From contig MNSZ01000061.1 in the NCBI GenBank assembly GCA_001916715.1, positions 129,598-193,597 on the forward strand: a DNA stretch of 64,000 nucleotides. Reading direction: 5' to 3'. Source of the stretch: Firmicutes bacterium CAG:24053_14 (GTDB lineage Bacteria > Bacillota > Clostridia > Oscillospirales > Oscillospiraceae). The notes under the pieces are model-generated. The model was not told the origin of the DNA, made no database searches, and worked only from the letters and a program-made list of their open reading frames with translations. Below are positions 52,358-60,511 of the stretch, in pieces. Position 1 is the first letter of the stretch; each line of letters starts with the position of its first letter. A program made the translations under genes and the position numbers.

Positions 52358-53086
52358 CCGGAGGTTGGAGATTTGAGGGGAGAGGCGGTCGTAGGTCCAG
52401 TGCTTTGCGCTGTTATCAGGGCTGTTGGGATCGTTGACGGTAAAGCCGCAGCTGTCGTAGCCGGTGATAACGACGAAGTGTCCGCTGCTTGTGAAGTCGC
52501 CGGGGCCGAGCGCGAGGATAATGACCGCGCCGGAGTCCAGCGCGTTTTTCATCGACTGCTCCCACAGCGGAAGCTCGGCTGCGGAAAGGCCGAGCAGAGC
52601 GCTGCCCTCGCTGATAAGCGTCCACGAGCTGCCGTTTCCGGGCACGCAGTAGCCGTTTTTCTCGGCAAGGCGCGCGACGAACAGCGGCGAGTACGCGGCG
52701 TTTTTCGTGAGATACACCGCCGCCATCGACAGGCAGGTCGGGCCGCAGCCGGAGGTGCCGATAAAGCCGCTGCCGTATGGCTCATAGCCCCAACGCTCGT
52801 CCCACTGGATAAACAGCGGTACGGTGCCGCTTTGTGCGTCGGCAGAAAGGTCGATGTCAAAGCGCCTGTCCTTCAGCTCCGGGTAGTTGTAAACATAGTC
52901 CAGAGTCTGCGGACATTTCTCGGCCGTTTCGACTAAAATTTCGGGGTACTCGTCGCTTGTGCGTATCTTTTCGAGCTTTTCTGCGACGGTCGGGCCGCTT
53001 GATCCCGGAAAGCTCATGTCCGAGCAGCCTGAAAGCTGCGCGGCAAAAATGCAGATGCAAAGACAAACGGAAATAAGCTTTTTCAT
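52340..53086 (-). CDS. C39-like peptidase lipoprotein
   Basis: 248 residues. Lipoprotein signal peptide with lipobox LSGC (Cys at about 20), then a C39_2-type peptidase domain: FIQWDERWGYEPYGSGFIGTSGCGPTCLSMA with the catalytic Cys after SGCGPT, HFVVITGYDS (His) and VNDPN (Asp). Anchored outside the membrane; the target is unknown. ATG 53086 with SD GGGAGG. The C-terminus RFLVAN and stop are encoded by the repeat end. Confidence 0.87.
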   Translation of the reverse strand: MKKLISVCLCICIFAAQLSGCSDMSFPGSSGPTVAEKLEKIRTSDEYPEILVETAEKCPQTLDYVYNYPELKDRRFDIDLSADAQSGTVPLFIQWDERWGYEPYGSGFIGTSGCGPTCLSMAAVYLTKNAAYSPLFVARLAEKNGYCVPGNGSSWTLISEGSALLGLSAAELPLWEQSMKNALDSGAVIILALGPGDFTSSGHFVVITGYDSCGFTVNDPNSPDNSAKHWTYDRLSPQISNLRFLVAN

Positions 53087-53104
53087 AATATCCTCCCTGT
53101 GAGT

Positions 53105-53152
53105 CAAAAAACGCTCCTGTTTTCGCTGCTATTGTAGCAAAAACAGGAGCGC
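53105..53152 (-). terminator. Terminator of the gltX-response regulator-kinase operon
   Basis: Stem GCTCCTGTTTT/AAAACAGGAGC with a secondary hairpin in the loop and six T after it on the minus strand. Confidence 0.82.
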
Positions 53153-53202
53153 TGTTTATCCGTTTGTCCTTATAAAATCGTGAAGCTTTTCGCCCGAATA
53201 TC

Positions 53203-54321
53203 TTACGATTTTCTTACGGGCAGAGTGACGGTGAACTCAACCGTCTCGTCGGCGCTGCGCGCGTTGATCTTTCCGCCGTGGAGGGTGACGATGTTGCTCG
53301 CTATGGCAAGACCCAGCCCTGCACCGCCGGAGGATGAGCGCGCGGAATCGAGCCTGTAAAACTGCTCGAAAATGCGCCGCAGCTTTTCCTCGGGGATGGT
53401 GTTTCCGCGGTTAACGACGCTGACGGAAACGGTGTCGCCGTCGAGCTGCGCGTTTATCACGATCTCGGTGTCGGGATAGCTGTACAGCACCGCATTGCGC
53501 AGGAGATTATCGAAAACGCGCTGCATTTTTCCGGCGTCGCAGCTTATAGGCAGCGCATCCGGCGCGCAGAGGGTGCAGGTGAGCGATTTTTCCTTGAGCA
53601 TGGGCATGAACTCAAACCTTAGCTGCTCGAGCAGACGCACAAGGTCTATGCTCGAGTAATCGAGCGTAACGGTCGATAGATTAAAGCGCGTGATCTCGAA
53701 AAATTCGTTTATCAGATCCTCGAGCCGCTCGGCCTTGTCGAGCGTTATCGAGAGGTACTTCTCGCGCAGCTCGGGGCTTATCTGCTGTTCGTCGCGCAGC
53801 AGCGTGAGGTAGCCGATGACGGAGGCCAGCGGCGTTTTCAGGTCGTGCGCAAGGTACATCACAAGGTCGTTTTTGCGCGCGGTTTCCTCGCGCAGAAGTG
53901 TCTGCGCGAGCATGAGCTTTGACTTTGCGTCTCTCAGCGGAACGGCGATCTCGTTGGGAATGCCGGCCTCGGGCGAGTCGCTGAGCATGAACTGCCCGAC
54001 CGCATTGCCTATTCGGCGGCGCTCGGCGTTCAGGCGAAGCCGCGAAACGATGCCTATAATAATTACGCAGAACGCAAAGACCGCGAGCGCGAGCCTGAAC
54101 GCAAGCCCCTTTATGGCGATCCAGTCCGGCTGAACGTAATCCGTTGCCATCTCGGGATCGTAATATTCAGTCATGTAGCCCCGGTAAAACCACTCGCGCA
54201 GCGTGCCGTTGAGCGTGTTGTCAAAAAAGCTCAGCAGCAGAACAACGAGCACCGCGCCGCAGATGAATATGCCGATGTAGGTGAGCGCCGTGCGGAGCGT
54301 GCTTTTAGTTTTCGATCTCAT
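53203..54321 (-). CDS. Two-component sensor histidine kinase (VanS-like)
   Basis: 372 residues. Two membrane helices (about 12-32 and 68-90) around a short extracellular loop, then HisKA with H-box LAHDLKTPLASVIGYL, N-box FDNLLRNAVLYS and G-box GAGLGLAIA. Overlaps the response regulator by 17 nt. The signal is unknown. The small sensing loop suggests detection in or at the membrane, as in VanS-type cell-wall sensors. Confidence 0.92.
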   Translation of the reverse strand: MRSKTKSTLRTALTYIGIFICGAVLVVLLLSFFDNTLNGTLREWFYRGYMTEYYDPEMATDYVQPDWIAIKGLAFRLALAVFAFCVIIIGIVSRLRLNAERRRIGNAVGQFMLSDSPEAGIPNEIAVPLRDAKSKLMLAQTLLREETARKNDLVMYLAHDLKTPLASVIGYLTLLRDEQQISPELREKYLSITLDKAERLEDLINEFFEITRFNLSTVTLDYSSIDLVRLLEQLRFEFMPMLKEKSLTCTLCAPDALPISCDAGKMQRVFDNLLRNAVLYSYPDTEIVINAQLDGDTVSVSVVNRGNTIPEEKLRRIFEQFYRLDSARSSSGGAGLGLAIASNIVTLHGGKINARSADETVEFTVTLPVRKS

Positions 54322-54988
54322 AGCCAACACCCCAAACGGTTTTAATAAACTTCGGCTTTCGCGCCGGCTCATGCATCTTCTCGCGCAGGCGGCCGATGTG
54401 CGCCATGACGGTGTTGCTGCTGCTCGTGAGGAATTTTTCCTTCCACACGGCTTCGAACAGCTCCTCGGATGCGACGACCCTGCCGGCGTTATCGCACAGA
54501 TACCACAGAATATCGAACTCCGTCGGCGTGAGCGCAAGCTCGCGCCCGAACAGCGAGCAGCGGCGTGAAGCGCGGTTTATCGTAAGGCCGCGGATGTCCA
54601 TTTCGTCGTTGGTCTCCGCTCCCCGGCGGCAGCGGCGCAGAACGGTCTTGACGCGCGCGGTGACCTCGAGGGGGTTAAACGGCTTTGTTATATAGTCGTC
54701 CGCGCCGATTGTCAGGCCGAGTATCTTGTCCGAATCCGTGACGCGCGCGGTGAGCATGATTATCGGAAAATCGTGCTTTTCACGCATTTTGCGCAAAAGC
54801 GCAAAGCCGTCGGTATCCGGCAGCATAACGTCGAGAACGGCGAGCGCAGGCTCGCATTTTTCGACAAAGCTCAGCGCATCGGCTCCGTTGAGGAACTTAT
54901 GCACCTCGTATCCGTCATTTTCAAGGTACAGGCCGATAAGATCGGCGATCTCGCGCTCGTCATCGACGACGATGATTTTATCAGCCAT
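54305..54988 (-). CDS. OmpR-family response regulator (VanR-like)
   Basis: 227 residues. Receiver domain (phosphorylated Asp in LDVMLPDTDG, Lys in ITKPFNP) and a winged-helix DNA-binding domain (ELALTPTEFDILWYL). Its ATG directly follows the gltX stop, so the kinase pair is co-transcribed with a tRNA synthetase. Targets are unknown; the C39-like lipoprotein gene lies downstream beyond the terminator. Confidence 0.94.
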   Translation of the reverse strand: MADKIIVVDDEREIADLIGLYLENDGYEVHKFLNGADALSFVEKCEPALAVLDVMLPDTDGFALLRKMREKHDFPIIMLTARVTDSDKILGLTIGADDYITKPFNPLEVTARVKTVLRRCRRGAETNDEMDIRGLTINRASRRCSLFGRELALTPTEFDILWYLCDNAGRVVASEELFEAVWKEKFLTSSSNTVMAHIGRLREKMHEPARKPKFIKTVWGVGYEIEN

Positions 54989-56464
54989 TTATCCGAGGCT
55001 CTTTTCAAGCTTTTCGATGCCGACGCGCATTCTGCGCAGGGTTTCATCCTTACCAAGGATGCGGCAGATCTCGACAGCGCCGCCGGGCGTTACGGCCTTG
55101 CCGGCCGCGGCGATACGCACGGGCCACATGACCTTTGCATTTTTGCACTCGCACTTTTCGGCCATGCCGGTCATCGCGGCGAGGATGTTCTCATCGCACC
55201 AGTCGGAAATGCCCTCGAAAACGGGCAGCATGGCGCGCAGCATCTCAAGCGAGCCGGCCTCATCGGTCTTGCTCTTTTTGTGGATATAAAGCGCCGTGTC
55301 GTACTCGGGCAGCTCGTCGAAGAAATCAAGCTTTTCGGGAATGTCGGTGAGAACCTCCGTGCGCTGCTGCAAAAGCGCGGCGATAGCGGCGGCGCTTATC
55401 TCGGGCTTTTTGACGGCCTTGCGGATAAACGGCTCGGCGGCCTCGGCAAAGGCCTCGGGGCTCATGGCGCGGATGTATTCGGCGTTGAAATATTTGAGCT
55501 TTTCGATATCGAAGATAGCAGGGGACTTGGAGATGCCCTTTATGTCGAATATCTCGGCAAGCTCCTGCATGGAGAATATCTCGCGCTCGCCGCCGGGACT
55601 CCAGCCGAGAAGAGCAACATAGTTGACAACGGCGTCGGTGAGATAGCCCTGCGCGATAAGATCTTCATACGAGGGGTCGCCGTGGCGCTTGCTCATCTTG
55701 TTGTGCGCATCGCGCATGACCGGCGAGCAGTGGACATAGGCCGGGATCTCCCAGCCGAAGCCCTCGTACAGCAGATTGTATTTCGGCGAGCTTGAAAGAT
55801 ACTCTGAGCCGCGCACGACATGGGTTATGCCCATGAGGTGATCGTCGATGACGTTTGCAAAGTTATATGTCGGCAGTCCGTCGCGCTTTATGAGCACCTG
55901 ATCGTCAAGTGTCGAGTTTTCAACGGTGATATCGCCGAAAATCTCGTCGTGGAACGTGGTGCTGCCCTCCTCGGGTATCTTCTGACGCACAACGAACGGC
56001 TCGCCGGCCGAGGCCTTTGCGTCGCTTTCCTCGCGGCTGAGGAAGCGGCAGGGATCGGCGGCCTTTTCAAAGCCCTCGGTCTCCTCCTGCTTTTCGCAGA
56101 AGCAGCGGTAGGCGTGACCCTTCTCGATGAGAAGGTCGGCGTACTTGCCGTAAAGATCGCGGCGCTCGGTCTGAACATAGGGGCCGACAGGGCCTCCGAC
56201 GTCGGGGCCTTCGTCGTGATCAAGGCCGCACTCGGCCATCGTGCGGTAGATAACGTCAACCGCGCCCTCGACCAGACGCTCCTGATCGGTGTCTTCAATT
56301 CGAAGAATGAACTTTCCACCGCTGTGGCGCGCTATGAGCCATGTGTACAGCGCAGTGCGCAGATTGCCCACATGCATATATCCCGTGGGGCTGGGGGCAA
56401 ATCTCGTGCGAACCTCGCCCTTGGGTATGCGAGCCTCCATTTGCTCGAACCATGTCATATCCAT
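54989..56464 (-). CDS. gltX: Glutamyl-tRNA synthetase
   Basis: 491 residues. Class I motifs: HIGH-like HVGN in FAPSPTGYMHVGNLRTAL, and KMSKR in KMSKRHGD. Charges tRNA(Glu). SD GGAGG at 8 nt from ATG 56464. First gene of an operon with the two-component system. Divergent from trpS with overlapping promoters. Confidence 0.96.
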   Translation of the reverse strand: MDMTWFEQMEARIPKGEVRTRFAPSPTGYMHVGNLRTALYTWLIARHSGGKFILRIEDTDQERLVEGAVDVIYRTMAECGLDHDEGPDVGGPVGPYVQTERRDLYGKYADLLIEKGHAYRCFCEKQEETEGFEKAADPCRFLSREESDAKASAGEPFVVRQKIPEEGSTTFHDEIFGDITVENSTLDDQVLIKRDGLPTYNFANVIDDHLMGITHVVRGSEYLSSSPKYNLLYEGFGWEIPAYVHCSPVMRDAHNKMSKRHGDPSYEDLIAQGYLTDAVVNYVALLGWSPGGEREIFSMQELAEIFDIKGISKSPAIFDIEKLKYFNAEYIRAMSPEAFAEAAEPFIRKAVKKPEISAAAIAALLQQRTEVLTDIPEKLDFFDELPEYDTALYIHKKSKTDEAGSLEMLRAMLPVFEGISDWCDENILAAMTGMAEKCECKNAKVMWPVRIAAAGKAVTPGGAVEICRILGKDETLRRMRVGIEKLEKSLG

Positions 56465-56496
56465 AAACTTTTCCTCCGAAAAACATAGATAACAAC

Positions 56497-56547
56497 AGTG
56501 TAAAATGTATTTTGGCAGTTGTCAAGTGACAGTTAAGATGGTAAAAT
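56497..56547. promoter_or_regulatory. Overlapping divergent promoters of gltX and trpS
   Basis: Plus strand: TTGTCA (56519-56524), 17 bp, TAAAAT (56542-56547) for trpS. Minus strand: TTGACA (56520-56525), 17 bp, TACACT (56497-56502) for gltX. The two -35 boxes are the same bases read in opposite directions, within the inverted repeat TGTCA-AG-TGACA (56520-56531). Only one promoter can be occupied at a time. Confidence 0.7.
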
Positions 56548-56589
56548 GCTATTTTAGATTAGTATCAGATCAAACAGGAGATAACTCAA

Positions 56590-57600
56590 ATGGAAGAGAT
56601 AAAAAAGAAAAGCATGCTGTCGGGCATTCAGCCCTCGGGCGATCTTCACCTCGGCAATTATTTGGGAGCCGTGAAAAACTGGGGTGCAAGAGCCGATGAA
56701 TTTGACTGCTATTATTTTATGGCCGATCTGCACACGCTCACCGTGCGCCAGGATCCTAAGCTGCTGCGCCGCCGCAGCCTCGAGCAGCTTGCCCAGTACA
56801 TTGCCTGCGGCATAGACCCGGAAAAGAACGTTCTGTTCCTGCAAAGCCATGTTCACGAGCATGCAGAGCTTGGCTGGATACTCAATTGCTACACCATGTT
56901 CGGCGAGCTCAGCCGCATGACGCAGTTTAAGGATAAGTGCGCAAAGAACGCCGATAATATAAACGGCGGACTGTTCACCTATCCCAGCCTCATGGCGGCG
57001 GATATCCTGCTGTATCAGGCAGACTATGTTCCCGTCGGCGAGGATCAGCGCCAGCACTGCGAGCTTACGCGCGATATAGCCGTGCGCTTTAACAACCTCT
57101 ACGGCGAGACCTTCAAGGTCCCCGAGGCGTATATCCCCAAGGCCGGCGCGCGCGTTATGGGACTCGGAAACCCCACCTCGAAGATGAGCAAATCCGATCC
57201 CAACGGCTGCGTTTTCCTTATGGAAAAGCCCGAGGATATCGCTCGCAAGTTCAAGCGCGCCATAACCGACTCCGACACCGAAAACTGCGTGCACTTTGAC
57301 CCGGCGAACAAGCCCGGCGTTTCAAACCTCATGAACATCTATTCCGCAGTCACCGGCAAGAGCATTGACGAAATAGAGCGCGAATTTGAAGGTCAGGGCT
57401 ACGGCGTTTTCAAGCCTGCGGTCGGCGACGCCGTTATCGAGACCCTGCGCCCGATCCGCGAGGAGGCAACGCGCCTGCTTGACGACAAGGCCTATCTTTG
57501 CAGCGTCTACACCGAGGGCGCGCAGAAGGCAAGCGTCATCGCGCGCAAGACCCTCCGCAAGGTATATAAGAAGGTAGGTCTCGTAGAAAAGCCCTTCTAA
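56590..57600 (+). CDS. trpS: Tryptophanyl-tRNA synthetase
   Basis: 336 residues. Motifs: SGIQPSGDLHLGNYLGAV (HIGH region) and KMSKSDPN (KMSKS). Charges tRNA(Trp). SD AGGAG. The leader of about 40 nt is too short for a T-box. Followed by the undecaprenyl-phosphate transferase gene 21 nt later. Confidence 0.96.
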   Translation: MEEIKKKSMLSGIQPSGDLHLGNYLGAVKNWGARADEFDCYYFMADLHTLTVRQDPKLLRRRSLEQLAQYIACGIDPEKNVLFLQSHVHEHAELGWILNCYTMFGELSRMTQFKDKCAKNADNINGGLFTYPSLMAADILLYQADYVPVGEDQRQHCELTRDIAVRFNNLYGETFKVPEAYIPKAGARVMGLGNPTSKMSKSDPNGCVFLMEKPEDIARKFKRAITDSDTENCVHFDPANKPGVSNLMNIYSAVTGKSIDEIEREFEGQGYGVFKPAVGDAVIETLRPIREEATRLLDDKAYLCSVYTEGAQKASVIARKTLRKVYKKVGLVEKPF

Positions 57601-57621
57601 TTTCACTGGAGATATATAGAT

Positions 57622-58737
57622 ATGATCGATCTAAGTTTTGATGTCTGGAAGAACATCCTGCTCGCGCTGGCTGTTGCGTTTATCATTTCCTTTGCCGCGA
57701 CGCCCGTTGTCAGCTCCTTTGCCAAAAAGGTCGGAGCGATCGACATTCCGGACAAAAAGCGCCATATTCACAGCCACCCCATACCGCGCATGGGCGGCCT
57801 TGCTATATTCCTGGGCTTTCTGCTGTCGGTGCTGCTGTTTGCAAACATAACGCCGCAGGTTCGCGGCATTCTGCTCGGTGCTATCCTCATCGTCGTTGTC
57901 GGCGCGATCGACGACGTGATGAACCTCAACGCATGGCTTAAGTTCTGCGTGCAGATAGTCGCGGCGGTCATCGCCGTTTTGTCCGGCGTTATCATAAACG
58001 TTGTGTCAAATCCGCTGCTTATAACGAGCGAGCAGGCCGTGACCATCGGCATCCTCGCCGTTCCCGTGACCATACTGTGGATAGTCGGCGTAACAAACTC
58101 TGTTAACCTCATCGACGGGCTTGACGGTCTCGCCTGCGGCGTTTCCGCCATCGCGTCGCTGACGATGCTCGTCGTGTCGCTTCTTGTGTCCGATGCGAAC
58201 ATCAACGTCGCCGTCATCCTCGCCGCGCTCTGCGGCGGATGCCTGGGCTTTATCCCGTATAACCTCAACCCGGCGAAGATATTCATGGGCGATACCGGCG
58301 CGCTGCTGCTGGGCTATGTTCTGGCGACGGTCTCGGTCATCGGAATGTTCAAGTTCTATGCCATCGTTACATTTGTCCTGCCTGTGCTTGCGCTTGCCGT
58401 TCCGCTTTCGGACACGATATTTGCGTTCACACGCCGCATCCTGCACGGACAAAGCCCCTTCCATGCCGACAGGGGACACTTTCACCACAAGCTGCTGGAC
58501 ATGGGCCTGAGCCAAAAGCAGGCCGTCGCCGTGCTCTACGCCGTTTCGGCCATCCTCGGCCTTGCCGCGGTGCTGCTGACCTCGACCGGAATCATCCGCG
58601 TCGTCGTTGCCGTCATTGCCTTTGTCATTGCCGTGTGCATATGGCTGTTCGTGTTCAGAAACAACAACAATATCCATCCGCTGCCGCACGAGAAGCCGGC
58701 GGATGAGTCCGGGGAGGCCGACAGCAAAAATGAGTAA
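57622..58737 (+). CDS. Undecaprenyl-phosphate GlcNAc-1-phosphate transferase (TagO/WecA type)
   Basis: 371 residues, about eleven membrane helices. MraY/WecA superfamily motifs: KKRHIHSHPIPRMGG, GAIDDVMNLNAW (Asp pair), NLIDGLDGLA and MGDTGALLLG, and the HADRGHFHHKL block with the HxHHR-like signature. It starts wall polymer assembly by moving GlcNAc-1-P onto undecaprenyl phosphate. SD GGAGA. Overlaps the next gene by 8 nt, so they are coupled. Confidence 0.93.
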   Translation: MIDLSFDVWKNILLALAVAFIISFAATPVVSSFAKKVGAIDIPDKKRHIHSHPIPRMGGLAIFLGFLLSVLLFANITPQVRGILLGAILIVVVGAIDDVMNLNAWLKFCVQIVAAVIAVLSGVIINVVSNPLLITSEQAVTIGILAVPVTILWIVGVTNSVNLIDGLDGLACGVSAIASLTMLVVSLLVSDANINVAVILAALCGGCLGFIPYNLNPAKIFMGDTGALLLGYVLATVSVIGMFKFYAIVTFVLPVLALAVPLSDTIFAFTRRILHGQSPFHADRGHFHHKLLDMGLSQKQAVAVLYAVSAILGLAAVLLTSTGIIRVVVAVIAFVIAVCIWLFVFRNNNNIHPLPHEKPADESGEADSKNE

Positions 58738-59866
58738 GCTTAAAGTCATGTCCGTTTTCGGCACGCGCCCGGAAGCGATAAAAATGGCGCCGCTCGCGCT
58801 TGAGCTTCAGCGCCGCGAGAGCATCGAAAGCCTCATCTGCGTCACCGCGCAGCACCGCGAGATGCTTGATTCCGTGATGCACTGCTTCGGCCTGAAAGCC
58901 GACGCGGATCTCAACATCATGGGCAAAAACCAGACGCTTACCGATGTTACCGTCAAGGCGCTCAAGGGGCTTGAGGGCTGCTTTGCGGAGCTTCGCCCCG
59001 ATCTTGTCCTCGTACACGGCGACACGAGCACGACCTTTTCCGCCGCGCTCGCCGCGTTCTATGCGAAGATACCCGTCGGCCATGTCGAGGCCGGCCTGCG
59101 CACCTACGATCGCTACAGCCCGTTTCCCGAGGAGATGAACCGCTGTCTCGTCGGCCGCCTTGCAACGCTGCACTTCGCGCCGACGGCGAAGAACGCGGAA
59201 AATCTGCGCGCCGAGGCCGTCACCGGCGATATCTTTATCACCGGCAACACCGTCATCGACGCAATGAAATATACAGTCGGCGACGGCGGCTTTGCCTCGA
59301 GCGAGCTTAAAAGCATCGACTTTTCAAAGCGCGTCATTGCAATGACCTGCCACCGCCGCGAAAACTACGGCGAGCCGATGAAGAATATTTTTTCCGCCGT
59401 GCGCACCGTTGCGCTGACGCACCCCGATGTTGAGATCGTCTATCCCGTGCATCTGTCGCCCGTCGTGCGCGGCGCGGCAAGCGAGTACCTTGCGAATCTG
59501 CCGAACGTTCACCTCATCGAGCCGCTCGACGCGATGGATATGCACCGGCTCATGAGCGCAAGCTACATGGTCATGACCGACTCCGGCGGCATTCAGGAGG
59601 AGGCGCCCTCGCTGGGCAAGCCCGTCCTCGTTCTGCGCCGCGAGACCGAGCGCCCCGAGGCCGTTGCGGCCGGCACGGTCAAACTCACCGGCGTTGACCG
59701 CGACGATATCATCCGCGATGCCGACGAGCTGCTCACCGGCGGCGAAATGTATCAGCGCATGGCGCACGCCGTCAATCCCTATGGCGACGGCCACGCCTGC
59801 GAGCGCATCGCCGACGCTATCGAGTTCTCCTTCGGCCTGCGCGAGACTCGCCCCTCATCTTTTTAG
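58730..59866 (+). CDS. wecB: UDP-N-acetylglucosamine 2-epimerase (non-hydrolysing)
   Basis: 378 residues. GTRPEAIKMAPL at the start, HGDTSTTF, GHVEAGLRTYD, TCHRRENYG and TDSGGIQEEAPSLGKPVLVLR are family blocks. It makes UDP-ManNAc from UDP-GlcNAc, a building block of secondary wall polymers that CsaB pyruvylates. ATG 58730 with SD GGGGAGG at 12 nt. The C-terminus SSF and TAG come from repeat locus 16. Confidence 0.94.
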   Translation: MSKLKVMSVFGTRPEAIKMAPLALELQRRESIESLICVTAQHREMLDSVMHCFGLKADADLNIMGKNQTLTDVTVKALKGLEGCFAELRPDLVLVHGDTSTTFSAALAAFYAKIPVGHVEAGLRTYDRYSPFPEEMNRCLVGRLATLHFAPTAKNAENLRAEAVTGDIFITGNTVIDAMKYTVGDGGFASSELKSIDFSKRVIAMTCHRRENYGEPMKNIFSAVRTVALTHPDVEIVYPVHLSPVVRGAASEYLANLPNVHLIEPLDAMDMHRLMSASYMVMTDSGGIQEEAPSLGKPVLVLRRETERPEAVAAGTVKLTGVDRDDIIRDADELLTGGEMYQRMAHAVNPYGDGHACERIADAIEFSFGLRETRPSSF

Positions 59867-60165
59867 TGGCGTTTTTTTAGAGGCGATTTGACGCAGCTAC
59901 GGATACGGTTATTGCGGTGTCCCGGTTCGAAACTGCGGAAGAAACCGTAACGTTTCGCGCTTTTTTAGAGGCGCATTGGAGCACCTACGGATACATATAT
60001 CTCCGGTAGCCCGGTTCGAGGGTGCCGACGAAACCGTAACGTTTCGCGCTTTTTTAGAGGCGCATTGGAGCACCTACGGATATATATATCTCTGGTAGCC
60101 CGGTTCGAGGGTGCCGACGAAATCGTAACGTTTCGCTTCCTGTAATGTTGCGCTATATTAGCGCA
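59860..60165. repeat. Dispersed repeat, locus 16: tandem array of left ends (89-bp period)
   Basis: Stub TTTTAGTGGCG, then a full left end, then two more copies of left end plus ACCGTAACGTTTCGCGC at a period of 89 bp. No right end: the locus runs into the phosphatase remnant at the island boundary. Confidence 0.8.
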
Positions 60166-60300
60166 AAAATTGCCTGTATGATCGAAAAAAGCGCCGAGTA
60201 TGAATTGACTTGAAAATCGCTGCCGGGATCTTATCGATATTGCAAAGGACACGGGCATCTGGTATATTCATATCCGTAAAGCTCGAGGAGGAAAACGGCG

Positions 60301-60432
60301 ATGACAAAAATACTGTTTATCTGCCACGGCAATATCCTAAGAAGCCTCGAAAAAGCCTGCTATATCAATGGCTTTCATCGCTCAGATGGCGCTTACTACA
60401 CCACAATTACACCATTTGCGAAAGAGCTTTGA
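60301..60432 (+). pseudogene. Truncated low-molecular-weight protein tyrosine phosphatase
   Basis: SD GAGGAGG, ATG 60301, then MTKILFICHGNILRSLEKAC. The first 13 residues match LMW-PTP (C-x5-R loop, normally CHGNICRSPM). The codons after the Arg differ and the frame stops after 43 residues. The gene appears to have been cut by the insertion of the island to its right. LMW-PTPs are often beside wall polymer genes such as tagO and wecB. Confidence 0.65.
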
Positions 60433-60468
60433 TGTGACAATCCCAAATTACACATTCTGAATAAAATG

Positions 60469-60511
60469 AAGAGGACATATCCATGATGCCGGATATGTCC
60501 TCTTAATTTTT
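60469..60511. terminator. Hairpin terminator at the edge of the island
   Basis: 14-bp perfect stem AAGAGGACATATCC/GGATATGTCCTCTT with an eight-base loop, followed by a T-rich run on the plus strand. It probably terminates the XRE gene on the minus strand as well. Confidence 0.75.

Noticed and set aside
56548..56589. T-box leader for trpS
   Set aside because: The leader is about 40 nt, far too short, and no T-box bulge sequence is seen.
3434..60165. Repeats as a CRISPR array
   Set aside because: Copies are hundreds of bp, at scattered junctions and without regular spacers or cas genes.
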